64,000 bases of DNA from Amborella trichopoda (GCF_000471905.2 NW_006500104.1:4553664-4617663); one strand, 5' to 3'; shown: positions 47,127 to 59,765, numbered from the stretch's first letter. Made by a program: numbers and translations. Notes: generated by a model not told the origin, from the sequence alone.

Positions 47127-47762
47127 ATTGACGGTCAAGGAATACCAAAAAGAGCGCGTTTTCGATATCTTGGGTCGATAATCCAAGAAAATGAAGAGAT
47201 TAAGGGAGATGTTGCATATAGAATTAGAGCTGGTTGGGAGAAGTGGAGTTCTGCAACTGGAATTTTATGTGAGCGCCACATACCAATGAAGTTGAAGGGG
47301 AAGTGCTATAGGACGACTTTAAGACCAGCTTTGCTCTATGGGGCGGTATATTGGGCAGTCAAAAGACAATATACTCATAGAATGAGTGTAGCGAAGATGA
47401 GGATATTGAGATGGATGAGTGGCAAAACAAGAAGGCATAGAAATCGAAATGATCATCTTCGGGAAAATTTAGGTCTGGCACCAATAGGTGATAAGATGAG
47501 ATATAGTAGACTTCGGTGGGTTGACCATGTGTGGTGCAGACTCAGTACAATACCTATTAGGATGTACGAGTTAGTTCAAGTGGAAGGCTTAAAAAGGGCA
47601 TGGGGTAGGCCCAAAAAGTCATAATTAGAAGTAGTGAGAAAAGATATGGGGACTTATGGTTTCATTGAGGGTATGACCCTTAATAGAGCAAATTGGCGGA
47701 CCAAGATTTGTGTAGCCGTCCCCAATTAGTTGGGAAAAGGCTTTGAGGATGATGATATTTTG
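47127..47762 (+). mobile_element. RTE LINE, right part (3' end)
   Basis: It continues the LINE interrupted at 39071. The frame reads FRYLGSIIQENEEIKGDVAY, RTTLRPALLYGAVYW and on to the C-terminus at about 47624. Then comes the conserved 3' end ccccaattagttgggaaaag (47720-47739) and a gatgatgat tail. Compared with 7465-7740 the reading frame is better preserved. Confidence 0.85.
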
Positions 47763-47768
47763 ACATAG

Positions 47769-48596
47769 AATAATTGATTCCAAAACGGAAACTATTGAGA
47801 TTGATTGAAATCAATAAATAAACTTGTTCTATTTTCTCTAATTAAAAATTGATATGAATTGAATTATGTAAACTGAGGGATAATGGTTTTAACACATTCT
47901 TTTAATTATAACGGCTGATCTGAGGAATGAAAGCTAAAGATCTCTTCACTCCATGGGTCACCTTTGATCTTCTCAAAATAATGACAAACCCTAGATCCCA
48001 AAACCCTTTCTCTACATACATTAGAGCTTGGTCTCTCTCCCTCAGGCAGGTACGCCCCATTCTCTCTCTCACTCCTCCCTCTCTTGTTCAGTTTTCTCTC
48101 TCAGGGTTTTAATAATTAAATAATATCAGTAAGTCCTAGAGGGGGCCACACCCTAGCCATAGAGGGGTGGCACGCCCTAATTTGTGTGCTCTGTCTTGTG
48201 AGATCTTTTGTATCCCTTCCCATGATATGCTCTCAAGGGGTTTTTGCCTAGGCTTCCTGAGTTATGAGATAAGGTTAGGACTAAGATCCCGTGTGCCATG
48301 GGTGGAGGAGACTTGGTGTGGGGTGTTGGAAGTCTTTGGGAGTAGTCTGAGACAAGGTATTCGATAATTCTAATGGCTCCATGTTTCTTGATTCAACTTT
48401 ATGCATTATATTCTGTTTGTTATTGTAAAGAATTGTAATGGCTTGCTGGAGATGATCCTAGATTGTATCGGGGTTTATTTAATGAATAAAGTTGTAATTT
48501 TGGACAGCTGTAAGTGTTTTAGCCAGTATAGATAAAAGAAACGAAAGAAATATTTTAATTGTATATACTTGGCTAGATCACATTGTCCACCTTTCA
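47769..48596 (+). mobile_element. Copia-type LTR, right half
   Basis: It aligns in order with 55225-56075: aataattgattcc, ggataatggtt, a ggctgatct block, the ctctctc leader-like part, gtctgagacaaggtattcg (cctgaggcaaggtattcgg in the other), and the end cacctttca. It completes the LTR started at 36520. An unrelated copia gag region follows directly. Confidence 0.72.
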
Positions 48597-49310
48597 GAAA
48601 CATCACATTGGCACTTATTTGGGGTTCCATACTACTACACAACCAGGTCATGATCATGTTATTCTCTCTCATCCACTCGCCATATCTACAATAAGAATTA
48701 CTAAGCTAGTCCTCAGTCAAATAATTATGTTTCCCCCTTGCACCCTGGGATAGACAAATTGAGTCCATAAAGCATAATTGGACTCGTTTAGTTTTATAGA
48801 AGTAATTTGTATCCCAACAGTTGCAAGAAGACTAAGGATTCCAGGTTTACTTTTCATGAGCATAAAAGATGAAGGAGAAGAAGGACAACCAAGGCTGGCC
48901 AATTTCATTTAGTCACACCATCCTAGGACAATGTAAAAACAACTTAAACAGGGTGATGGATACTTATCATTCAGATCTGGTCAAATTCTCACACTTGAAC
49001 AAATTAGAGCAACACCATATTGAACACATTTGAGCATCACCATGTTGCCACTCGCCTTTTTTTTTTCTCTCTCATCCGCTCTCCTTATTTTTATTTTTAA
49101 TTTTAAGGGAAGGGCTAAAAGAAAAAAAGAGAGAAGAAAGGAAAGGGCAAGATGAAAAGATAAAGAATTTGAGAGACATAAAGGATTAGCTTTGATACCA
49201 TATTAGAGAATATAGAGAGAATAGAGAAAATGAAAGAGAAGAAGAAGAGAGAAGAGTAGATAGAAATATGATAAACATGAAAGGAAAGAGAAAGATGTGA
49301 GGTTGAACCT
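48597..49310 (-). mobile_element. Copia gag start and leader with primer site
   Basis: The minus strand encodes QITSIKLNESNYALWT (in 48717-48908), the N-terminal motif of copia gag. Upstream in that orientation, 49189-49200 is gctttgatacca, reverse complement of tggtatcaaagc, a tRNA-Met primer site with one change. Beyond it lies the purine-rich leader also seen at 10740 and 30720. Same family as 6700-7048 / 10346-11090. Confidence 0.65.
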
Positions 49311-50600
49311 ACCCTCATGCACCTCTCAGCCTTATATTTTATTAAAATTTATGATATGGACAAAACGACCAATACAAATATGATTAGGACACTTAGGTCC
49401 AAAACTGAGATAATAAAGGAATTTAAATTATTTGATGAGAAATGTCTAATATCTGTTGTCTTCATTACTTTTGTCACCTTAGGCCTTCTACATGTTTTGT
49501 TTGGAGTTTCTTTGGTCATCATCCATCGATGAGTCATGTTATAAATTAAAATTATAATTAATACAATTACTATAAATTGCTCCAATGAACATATGTGGTG
49601 AGAGGAGACTTGTTATAAGTAAATGTTGTTATGCAAATGGAACTAGTTTGATAAGAATTTATCTATCAATTAATTCTTCAAAGAATGCATACTTTGTTTT
49701 CTCAGTTCTATCATCCCTTTGGCCTTAAAATTATCCTCACTTTGAAATATTTTCTTATTGCTGCCTATAGTATACTTTCACATTAGACTTTCTCGTATTG
49801 TGAATTTGCTTCATGCTTGCTGCTTTATTGTTGGGTAAATATATTTTTTTCTCTGTAACTGATATTACATATTTCTTTTCTTTAAATTTTAGGTGCTTGA
49901 TAAATCTCGTGCTACAATGGGTGTGGCTAGATCAGGGTAGGTTAATATTGCTCAGCTCTCGTCCTGTGGATCATTTTTCACTATTTGTATACTTGAAACA
50001 TTCGAAATTGAAAAAATTGCTCATGCTGTTTGAATTTCATATTCGCATGTGTTTTATGTCGAATATCTGGGTAAAAAGTTGATCATAATATATATATGAG
50101 CCTAACAGATTATGATGGCACATGTTATTTCATGATGCAATTTATTTTATAGATTTTAACAAGGATACGATGGTCTTCCATCTCTATGAGGCTTGAGTAT
50201 ATTTTGGCCTCTAGATGGGTGCTTGGTATCACTATTTGGAGATAGCAAGTCTTTCCAACTCAGGCTTACTAGCTATATGTAGGTGTTTGGAATCATTTCA
50301 GTGTATTATGAGCTAAGCGTGTCAGAAGTTATACTAATATTTCTCTCTTGTTCATCTCATTTCATTATTGCATATTGAAAATGTTAAGATTGAGAGAGAA
50401 AAGAGAGAAAGTAATATTCAAGCATATGACTGAGAAGAATAGATGTCTTTTTCACTCAATACACATCCTGGGGCAATGTGCACAGATCCTTATGGGAGTT
50501 ACTATAAGAGTTACAACCTATTCTTTTTCACTCATTACATATCGTGTGGCAGTATGCCCTATATACATGGATCCCTACGGATGTTACAGCCCATTATGCA
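49310..50600. other. No gene firmly recognised; one exon-like segment at 49893-49937
   Basis: 49893-49937 lies between a polypyrimidine acceptor (tctttaaattttag) and a possible donor (gtaggt), and reads VLDKSRATMGVARSG in frame. No neighbouring exon or family match supports it. The rest is AT-rich without recognisable content. Confidence 0.25.
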
Positions 50601-50639
50601 TCATTCTTACATGATTTTTTTTGAGAGAAGATAACTTTA

Positions 50640-51006
50640 TGATTGTTACATGATTATTGGAGCTCCTTATGCATGACTATTATACGGTTGTTACAGCCCA
50701 TTATGTGTGATTGTTATATGGCTGTCACAACCTATTATGCATGACTGGTTTGTGGCTTCTAAGAGCCCCTTATGTGGTGACTGTTACATGACGTTTACAG
50801 CCCATTATGTGTGATTGTTATTTGTTACATGGCTATTAAGTGCCTATTATGTATGACTATTATATGACTGTTACAGCCCATTTTGCATGACTATTATATG
50901 GTTGTTACAACCCATTATGTGCGATTGTTGCATGGCTGTTATAGCCCATTATGCATGACTATTATATGGCTGTTATGGTCCATTATGTATGACTGTTATA
51001 GTCACT
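50640..51006. repeat. 34-bp minisatellite, array 1 (about 10 diverged units)
   Basis: Units follow cccattatg, tgtgattgttatatggctgttacag with variants. Spacing is mostly 34 bp. The array ends tgactgttatagtcactac. It matches array 2 at 56076-56327. Confidence 0.85.
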
Positions 51007-51425
51007 ACACTATCCCTCAAGCTAGAGCATATATATCATAGATTCCCAGTTTATCCAAAGTATCCTTCAGTCGAACTTGGTTAGAAGCCTTAGTAAGTAT
51101 GTTTGCCAATTGATTCTCAGATCGAACAAAACCCAGGTGGTAATGCCATGTACACTTCCCTCTTGCAGATCCTCATGAAGAAAAGCATTCTTCATGTCTA
51201 ATTGGTGGAGTAGTCATTTCCTATTTGCTGCATTAGATAAGAGTACCTATACTAATTTCAATTTTGCTATGTGAGCAAAAGTCTCCTTATAGTCAACCCT
51301 GTATAACTGTGTAAAGCCCTTACTACAAGACGAGCTTTCTGACTCTCAATCGATCGATCTGGTTTGTGCTTCGCGATAGACAACTACCTCCAACGAACCA
51401 CATGTTGTCCTTCAGGCTAATCAAT
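51007..51425 (-). pseudogene. Copia RNase H end and RT fragment (minus orientation)
   Basis: 51003-51120 encodes on the minus strand the polyprotein end with ENQLANILTKASNQVRLKDT and a terminal KLGIYDIYA-type sequence followed by a stop. 51135-51230 encodes QLDMKNAFLHEDLQEG, the copia RT motif. The segment between RT and the RNase H end is deleted. It abuts minisatellite array 1. Confidence 0.78.
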
Positions 51426-51860
51426 TATATCCCAACTTTGCTGCTTCTCTAAGGCAATCATTTTCTCAATTCCATTGTGGATGAGCCAATACATCTGCAA
51501 CTTTGGTGGGAATAGGAACAGAGGAGTAGAGCAAAGGTATGCATGAAAGGAAGGTGAAAGTAAAGCATAAGAAACAAACTTATTGATTTATGACATTTTC
51601 TCTCTCTTGAGCTGGAAACCCTAACGCAGGCTTTTTTTTTCTTTTTTCAAGTTACTAATTCCTTAGTTCCAAATTGAGGTTGTTGGAAATGTGAGATTGC
51701 TGAAAATATGAGCTTGTTGGAGATATGATGTTGCTCGAAATATGAGGTTGCTGAAAAGAAAGGAGTTCAGGATAAAAACTTATTTTTTTTATTTAAATAT
51801 TTGGATAAGAACTTACTTATTGGTAAAGGAAAATGAGGTGATCTTGTTGAAATACGAGGT
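51425..51860. other. Decayed sequence with gaaatatgaggttgctg short repeats
   Basis: Three or four diverged copies of a 17-25 base word (gaaatatgaggttgctg and variants) lie between about 51675 and 51865. No protein was recognised. Confidence 0.4.
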
Positions 51861-51862
51861 TG

Positions 51863-54200
51863 CTGATACTTCATAGCTTTAAGGAGATGTGTGTAGAGCA
51901 TGGCATAATCTATCAATTTATTATGCCCTATACACCACAACAAAATGGTGTATTCGAGAAATGAAATAAGACCTTGGTCGAGATGGTGTGGCGCATGATG
52001 GGGCATGGAAAGCTCTCCTTAGAATTTTGGGGATAAGCAGTATTAATGACGAGTTATATCTTCGACCAAACTCCAACTAAGGCAGCCCCACTTACTCCAC
52101 ACAAAATATTCATTGGTCGTGCTCTGTCCCTTGACCATCTAAGAGTATGGGGATGCTCAGCCCATGTTCTCATCCCATACCAAAACAGAACCAAGCTTGA
52201 TCCCAAAACCGTCAAGTGCATCTTTGTAAGAAACACTCGTTTATTCCATATTTTGGAACTTAGCTCCACGGAACAATATGCTACTGCTGAAACATGGAAC
52301 AATTGAAATCTTAGATCAAACCACTATGTTTGGATGGTATGAACTGCCTAAACAAGAATTCATGGAAAGGGTTTTCGTTTCTTCAACCTAGAGAATGGGG
52401 CAGTCTTAGAAAATAAGGATGCACACTTCTTAGAGGATGAGTTTCTCGAAGCAAAATGCAGCCACAAGAAAGTGGATCTCTTTTAGATGGCTAGTGATGG
52501 GGTTGAGACCTGAGAACTCGAACCACAAACTCGTAGGAGAAGAAACCGCATTAGAAGACCACTTGAGTTCTTCACTTACCTGGGGTAACACTATGAGAGA
52601 ATTGGGATGAACCTAATAATTAGCCTACATTTTATAAAGAAGCCTTTTTCAATCCTGAAGAAACCCAATGGGAAATAGCCATGAATGAAGGATACCTCTC
52701 CATCATTCAAAACCGGGTTTGAGAATTAGTGCCTTTACCACATGACCGAAAATCTATAGGATGCAAGTGGATGTTCAAGAAAAAATTGAACTCTGCGGGG
52801 AAACTTGAGAAATATAAAGCTAGACTTGTATATAAAGGGTTCACCCAAAAAGAAGGGGTAGACAACAATGATTGCTAAATTTCAATCCATTAGGATCTTG
52901 ATTGCCACAGCAGCCCACTTTGACTTTGAGATCCACCAATGGATGTAAAGATAGCCTTTCTGAATGGGGAGCTTGAAGAGGAAATTTACATGAAACAACC
53001 TGAGGGCTTCATAGAAAAAGGAAAAGAGGATTTGGTTTGTAGGCTTCGAAAATCCCTTTATGGTCTTAAGTAAGTTTCGTGGTAGTGGTACATAAAATTC
53101 CACGAGACCTTGTCTAAAGTAGGTTTTACCTCTAGCCAAGAGGATTGCTGCATATATGTCAAGGCAAGTGGGACTAACGTGGTGTTTATCTCATTGGATG
53201 TGGATGATATGTTGATTGTATGTAGATGATATGTTGATTGTTAGTAGCTCGATGGCTCTGTTAAGGGAGACTAAGGGTTTTCTTTCGCAACACCTAGATA
53301 TGAAAGACTTAGGAGAAGCATTATATATGTTGGGCATAAAGATAATAAGAAACAGGCAATGTAGGACCATTCAACTTTCTCAAGCATCCTATTGCAAGAG
53401 GGTCATAGAAAAATTTGAAATGGACAAAAGGCCCATATCTACCCCTATAGACAAGAAGACCAAGTTAAGCCTGCAAATGTGCCCAAGTGATAAGGATGAG
53501 GTTGAGAGAAAAGCCATGGAGAGAGTGCACTATCACAGCGTAAGGGGGTCACTCATGTACGCCATGTTAGGTACAAGGCCAGAATTGTTATTTCCCCATG
53601 AATGTGATAGCCGTTTCCAATGCAATCCTGGATTGAAATATTGGAAAGCAGTTAAGAGAGTACTCAGATTTTTGAGAGGGACCGCGAATTATGCACTCAC
53701 ATATGGAGGCGGGTCGGACATAGTCATACAGTGGTACTCAAATGCTGATTATCAAGGAGATCTCGATGACATGAAGTGGACATCTGTTTATAACTTCATG
53801 CTAGGTGGTTGGACAGTTTCTTGGAAGTCCAAGAAGCAGGACGTCGTAGCCCTATCCACTTTGGAATCCGAATATGTGGCATGTTGTATGGTAGCCAAGG
53901 AGACTGTTTAGATAAAGAAGTTTCTCAATCAGCTCATATTCGAGCCTGTGAGTTGTTCGCGTGTGAGAATTTTCTGCAATAATTAATTTGCAGTCCATGT
54001 GACTAAGGAGCCACGATTTCACAAGAAATCAAAGCATGCTATTACCACATCCAGAACGAGGTCCAACTTGGCAAGATAGAGGTTGCGTATCTTCTTAGAA
54101 AGCCCATGCTTGCAAACCCTTTGACTAAGGGATTGGTGGCAAATGTGTTCGCCAAACATGTACATGGGATGGGGTTGAGAGAGAGTGAAGAAGAGAGATT
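51863..54200 (+). pseudogene. Ty1-copia pol remnant: integrase end, reverse transcriptase, RNase H
   Basis: 51875-52300 is the integrase catalytic end and C-terminal part (YTPQQNGVFEK, RVWGCSAHVLIP). 52655-53080 is RT ([53 protein letters not shown]). The YVDDMLIV motif is at 53216-53239. RNase H follows (YSNADYQGD, VSWKSKKQDVVALSTLESEY) up to about 54190. Several stops and frameshifts are present, including a 22-bp tandem duplication over the YxDD motif. gag, protease and the front of integrase are missing. The 3' LTR follows at 54229. Confidence 0.88.
53198..53241 (+). repeat. 22-bp tandem duplication over the copia YxDD motif
   Basis: Units 53198-53219 and 53220-53241 differ at one base. 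Each encodes the VDDMLIV catalytic segment. Since 22 is not a multiple of 3, the duplication shifts the frame. Confidence 0.9.
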
Positions 54201-54228
54201 GTAAAGCCTTCAAAGTCCAAGTGAGAGA

Positions 54229-56075
54229 TGTTAGGGTTATATGGCCATTTAAAGGCCTTATGAGGGCATGTATTAAAAACATTATAGTGAAATGTTGGCT
54301 ACAGTGGGAGTGTGGTCCACTTTGGACTATGAGGCACTACTAGTGCCAAGACTCATTGAGCTTTGACTGGCTATGGCTCAAAAGTGATGTCTAAAACCCT
54401 TGATAACGTTGGAGTTGTGCCCAGGACAGTTTAGCCAGGGGACTCGATGAGACCCCTGTGTGTGATGGATGGTCGGAGCTTAAATCCTTACCATTATCAT
54501 CACACAACGTGTACACTAGATAGCCATCCGGGAAGTGACCCTTTGGATAAGGGTGTATGACGTGTGCATGTGCAGAAGAGGTGACTCCCTACAACACTAG
54601 ACTGTGTCGTAAGGACCCACAAAGCATAGTTCTGGAATAGGGCATTGACTTGTCCTTAAGGAGGGACCTGTAATCCATGGACTAAGATCGTGTCTTCTTC
54701 ATTTAATTGGCTGACTTTGAAAGTCCAATCATGAACCCTTCCGAAGGGCTATGGGTCATGGGAACTATTGGTCCAATTTGAGAAAGTGCAGTGAGATTAT
54801 TTTCTCTAGAAAGGATAGAGTCCTCAATATATTTGTTGTAATCCTATCTAATTCTTATAAAATCTTCTTAGATATGTTTAAATATGTTTTTATTATTTTT
54901 TAGATAATTAAAAAATATTTTTAGATCTCTATGGGTATTTTATTTTATTAAAAAATGATTTTTAAATAAAGAAAAATCATTTTTTTGTTTTTTGTAATCA
55001 AAGAGAAAATCAAATATTTGATGACATCATAAAATTTATTTTATTATCTGAAAATTATTTTTGATATATTGAGGGTCCATTGGGATTCATTAGGCCTACC
55101 AATTTGTGGGGCGTGGGGCCCACATGGCGACCCATAGGGTGGTGCACCCCACCACCACCTCCTTCCTATTTTGGTGCCTTGTTTTATAAGGCAAGTGTTT
55201 TCGGAAAGAGTTGGTGTAGAGATTTTAATTGATTTCCAAAGAGGAAAGTGTAAGAGATTTATTAAATTTGATTTACTAATTTCTTTACATAATATTTGAT
55301 GGGAATAGAGTTATGAAAACTAAAGGATAATGGTTCCACCTCATTCCTTTAATCATGATGGCTGATCTAAAGAATGAATGGATGAGATCTCTTCGCCCCA
55401 CAGGTCTCCATGATCAAATGTCAAGGTTAAGTTTCATAATGATGGCAAAACCCGAACCTTAGAAACCCTATCCTTTATTTTATATAAGTTAGCTATGGGG
55501 GCTCATTCTTGATACTTCATATCTCAATCTCTCTCTGTCTAATCCTAAGGGGTGGCACACTCCTCTCTGATCTCTCTCTATTTCTCTCTCTAAAGTTAGG
55601 GTTTAGAAAAAAAAAGAAACCCTAAGGGGTGATACGCCCAAGCCATAAAGCCTAGCCCATCGGTACTAGCCTTATGCTCATGTCTTGAGCCTTGGTCTAG
55701 TTTATCCCATGTCATGGTCTCTGTTGGTTTTGCCTAGGCTTCTCAAGTTGCGAGACTAGTTCTTGAACTTAGATCCTGCACGCCATTGGTGGAGGAGACC
55801 TGGTGTGGGGTGTACGAAGTCCTTCGGGGTAACCTGAGGCAAGGTATTCGGTATTTTCCTATTTCATTGCGTCTGTTATATAGTTTTCAGATTCATGTTA
55901 TGAATGTAATTTTGTTTTGATGGCAAGCAAGTGAGAATATTTGGTATTCTTTTGTTTTTATTTGACTCATATATTGTATTAGGATACTTGTAAGCTATCC
56001 GGGTGGTAAAACATAAGAAAAGATAGAAAGTTTTTAATTGGTGTTGACTTGCCCAGTCACATAGTCATTCTTTCA
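54229..56075 (+). mobile_element. Copia 3' LTR, 1.85 kb
   Basis: A purine tract (aagtgagaga, 54219-54228) precedes tgttagggttatatggcc, and the LTR ends cattctttca, giving the TG...CA ends. Its length is large for copia. Related copies are 36520-37624 plus 47769-48596, 15026-16100 and 18050-19830. The immediate 3' neighbour is minisatellite array 2. No matching 5' LTR was found before 51863. Confidence 0.78.
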
Positions 56076-56327
56076 GTTATATGGCTGTTACAACCCTTTA
56101 TGTGTGACTGTTACATGGCTGTTACAACCCATTATATGTGATTGTTACATGGCTGTTACAACCCATTATGTGTGATTGTTATATGGCTGTTATAACGCAT
56201 TATGCATGACTGTTATATGGCTGTTACAGCCCATTATATGTGATTGTTGCATTGCTGTTGCAGCCAATTATGCGTGACTATTACATGGTTGTTACAACCC
56301 ATTATGTATAACTGTTACAGTCACTAC
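56076..56327. repeat. 34-bp minisatellite, array 2 (about 7 units)
   Basis: Units such as cattatatgtgattgttaca then tggctgttacaacc repeat at 34-bp spacing. It starts exactly after the LTR end and finishes taactgttacagtcactac, the same terminal words as array 1. Confidence 0.88.
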
Positions 56328-57780
56328 AAACAAAATTGACCACAAACACTTTTGTCCTTTCTACAATTTAATGCGGCAGCTTTTGTCTTTTGGTCTGGAA
56401 ATTGCTTTTGTAGATTATTGGTGATCTGGTTTCTGACATGTGTGTACATTTTGCAAGTGATAGCTTTTCTCGTTAAATGTTCTTTTTTTGCAAAAAGGGG
56501 TCATAAAAAGTTGCTAAAAAAAGATGAAAACAAATAAAACTGAAACTAAACATTTGTCAATGCGAGTTGCCACAAAAACTCTTATGTTTTTTCGCGAATT
56601 AGTTTCAGCATAATTTTGCAGTACTGAATCATTTGGTATGGGCCAATTTTAGCGTGTTGTGACCTTGAAGTATTGTACTTATGCCAAATGATGCTAATGT
56701 GGGCCAATTCTATGGTATGAACCAGCTTTAAAGACTTGTGGAAAAGAATGAAGCTGGTATCTTCAATAACTTGTGAGGAAGATGACCAGTTAAGGAAGGG
56801 TAGGAGCAGTGCTCTCTGTTTTTGGCCTGAACTGGAATATGACGAAAGCAATAAATCTATATTTTATAGAAATAGATATGTGAACATTATAAATTTAATT
56901 TTTATAACTTTTTTTGGTTTTATTTTTAATTTTAATTTTTCCTTTTTGAATCTAGTATCTTTTATCTTTTCATGACAGTTGGGACCTGTGGCCACCCTTC
57001 CTCTAAATGGCATTTTCACCGCCTACAATCCCCTTGTTTATATTCCTTGAGGATCAGGGTTTGCCTCTCACCCGGATCCCCATATTTATTGTGGGGATGA
57101 TGGGTGGGTTTGAAGGTGATAGATTGACTTCAGGGAGGAAGTTGCAAACAAATCATTTGTTGGATACAAGCATTTGAATTTGTCAAGACATTTTATCCTA
57201 TAGAGTAGCACTTTGGCTACGTAACATGTGATTTCCTGCGGATCTGCAGTTGACTTTTGTTCAAAATATGTTGCCTCCACACACCTATTCTAGTTATGAA
57301 TTGAGAGTTGGACTCATCTGTTGGTGAGATCGTGGTTTTGGCTGGTGGCTAAGAGGGGATTTATTCTTGCATGAGGGTGCATCTGCTATTGGAGTGACGG
57401 TGTTGTCTTCTGAAAGCCTGGCCTTCTCACATGGGACAAACACACACAATGCTGAGCTCATAACAATTGTTGGAAATTCTTGATCCAAATGCCCAAAAGG
57501 GCTCTCCGTGTCACGAACAAAATATTGCCCTAGCTAAAAAACAATCATGAGATCTCGCCGACCTTGACTAAGGACAACCCTCAGACCCTTCGGGCATGTG
57601 TATAACATTGGGCTCATGATCTGGATTTTTGTGACTCTATAGACACTCATTTTTTATCTCAGTCTGCAAACATCCGATGAGTCATAATGTTCATGTCCAC
57701 TTCCATTGTGAACAAGAACTATAAAAACTACAGTGAACAACGGTGAGAAGGCCTTGAAAGGCCACATATCAAACACCTAG
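56328..57780. other. No gene recognised
   Basis: Open frames are short and unlike known families. 57050-57480 is GC-richer; part of it could be upstream LINE sequence related to the next feature. Confidence 0.35.
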
Positions 57781-57789
57781 CAATGGGTA

Positions 57790-58530
57790 TTTTCCTTTGG
57801 TGAGCATCTATTGTGGTTGATTTGGGTTCTCTGGAGTGAAAGAAACACAAGAATTTTCAAGATGGGGATACCACAACAAAGGCCCTACTGGAGTGTGTCA
57901 AGCCCTTGACATTGTCATGGGTGTGAAGCCACAAAGCCTTCAAAAACTTATGCACAGCTGACTTCCTTAACAGCTGCCAGGGCCCAGTGGAAGTTAGGTC
58001 TTTACAGATCCCCCATACCTCCCTATGGAGACCCCTGATCCTGGTGAGGTTAAACTCAACTTTGACGGTTGCTCCCTCGGTGACCCCAGACCTACAGGTT
58101 TCGGTGGTCTCTTTAGGGACCACAATCATAACAACCTCCTTTTCTTTTTAGGCTACATTGGCTGCACTGATTCCACCATGGCCAAAGCATAAACCCTTCT
58201 TGAGGGTGTCAATAGATCACATGTGGGGAAGTTGTTTGATAATCGAAGCGGACTATAAAAATGTCATAATATGGGCCTCAGGTGTCTCAGGTTTTCTGTG
58301 GTGACTTGAACTTATTTTTGAGAAAATTTCCTATCCATGCAGGCGTACTCGTACCAACTTTCAGCATACTTGGCAGGAGGCCAACTCTACCGTGGTCCCG
58401 ATTTTTTAAGTTTTTGTGTTGCTTGTGACGATGTACAGTATGCCTTCATTTGCACCCATTTTTGTAAAGGTCATTACGATGAGAGCACTGATGTGGCAGA
58501 TTGCCACAATACTTTGTAATCATTTACTCA
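57790..58530 (+). pseudogene. LINE C-terminal region with RNase H domain, decayed
   Basis: The frame around 58035-58130 reads VKLNFDGCSLGDPRPTGFGG, the start of the RNase H domain at the C-terminus of plant L1-like LINE proteins. A Trp- and Arg-containing linker precedes it. Stops interrupt it after about 35 codons. It resembles the better preserved domain at 62490-62940. Confidence 0.72.
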
Positions 58531-59756
58531 TTGTTCAAAAAGGCAGAGGCGGCTGCCTATGCGCGGGGGCCCAAAGACCTGTGCTGCCCTAGGGCTTTTT
58601 TTTCTGTTTCTTTTTTTTTTTTTGGGGGGGAGCAGCATTCTCTCCTTTTTATGGTTTTGATTTTATAAATTAATATTAATGCCAAGCAATGTGCAATTGT
58701 AAAAGAAAAGTAATATAATATCATGGCTATGTGCATGTGTTATTGTGCCCACTTGTGCCTTTTTAAGAACCGTACCCTCTCTCTCTCTCTCTTCTAAAAG
58801 TTAAAGAAAGGTATTGTATGAAATAAAAGAAAATGATACTTTACTTTTTTAAGAACTGTGCTAGGTACTTTACATTGCATTTACTTAAAGTAATAGAAAA
58901 GCAAAGAGTTATGGTCTTGAATGTTCCTAGCATGTACACCAGGAGATGCTCTTCTTTTATTTCATTCTGTCTTCTGCAGAGTATGGGGCACGACATTTTG
59001 TGTGTTTTATTTGTAATCATTTCCTATTGACTTGGAAAAATTACTTCTTTGTCTTAGGACATTCCACTGAGGTTAGCTGTATAGGTTGTCTAGTTGTGTT
59101 TAAATCAAAATATTGGAGATTCTGACCCATTTGGTGTATAACATGAAAAATTGTTGTTAGTTTATTCTGCCATTTGCTGTGTTCATAATTGATCCTCCCT
59201 TGTTGATTCCAATTATTATTGTTTTACTTGTCTGAGATGAATTTCCTGACAGCTCTGGTGTTGTTGCTAAAACACAAGCCTGTCAAAGAAAAGCTGACAA
59301 ACTTGCGAAGAAGTTGAAATTTTATACTAGTGAGTTCTATTTCTTGCCTATCACCTAAATCTTTCATGGAATATGCATTTGTCTAGTTCTCCATGTTCCA
59401 TTTGTTTTGCTATAGGCTCGTACGAATTTAACATTTCCCGTTTTCTTTGTTCTGTTTGATTTATATAGGCTAATAGGAATTTTCATACTATATATATGAT
59501 GGACATAAGCTTAGGAATTAGTCAAATTATATGTGCTGGACTAGTCTCATAATATGATAATGCAGCCATATATTTACGATTCTTTTCTTATGCACCATGC
59601 AAATAAAATTTCCAAAGCTATCATAGAGGGCGTGTTTTTTGCAGGAAGATAGATGTTCGCTGGAAACAATTTCTTCTTTGCTGGGAAATGGAATTTCTGG
59701 AATGTTAAGGAAGTTCTAGGTGCATGTGTTTGATAATGTGCTGGAATGTTATGTAT
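58530..59756. other. No gene recognised
   Basis: AT-rich sequence with a T/G run at 58599-58630 and a CT microsatellite at about 58778-58792. No domain was seen. Confidence 0.35.
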
Positions 59757-59765
59757 ATTTTATTA

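Noticed and set aside
49893-49937. Possible 15-codon exon between a good acceptor and donor
   Set aside because: No second exon or homology; a match to splice consensus alone is expected by chance in a 64-kb AT-rich window. Kept only as a remark.
56319-56360. CACTA-transposon terminus (cactacaaacaaaatt)
   Set aside because: No facing inverted terminus or 3-bp duplication was found downstream. It is mentioned only as an alternative under the minisatellite finding.
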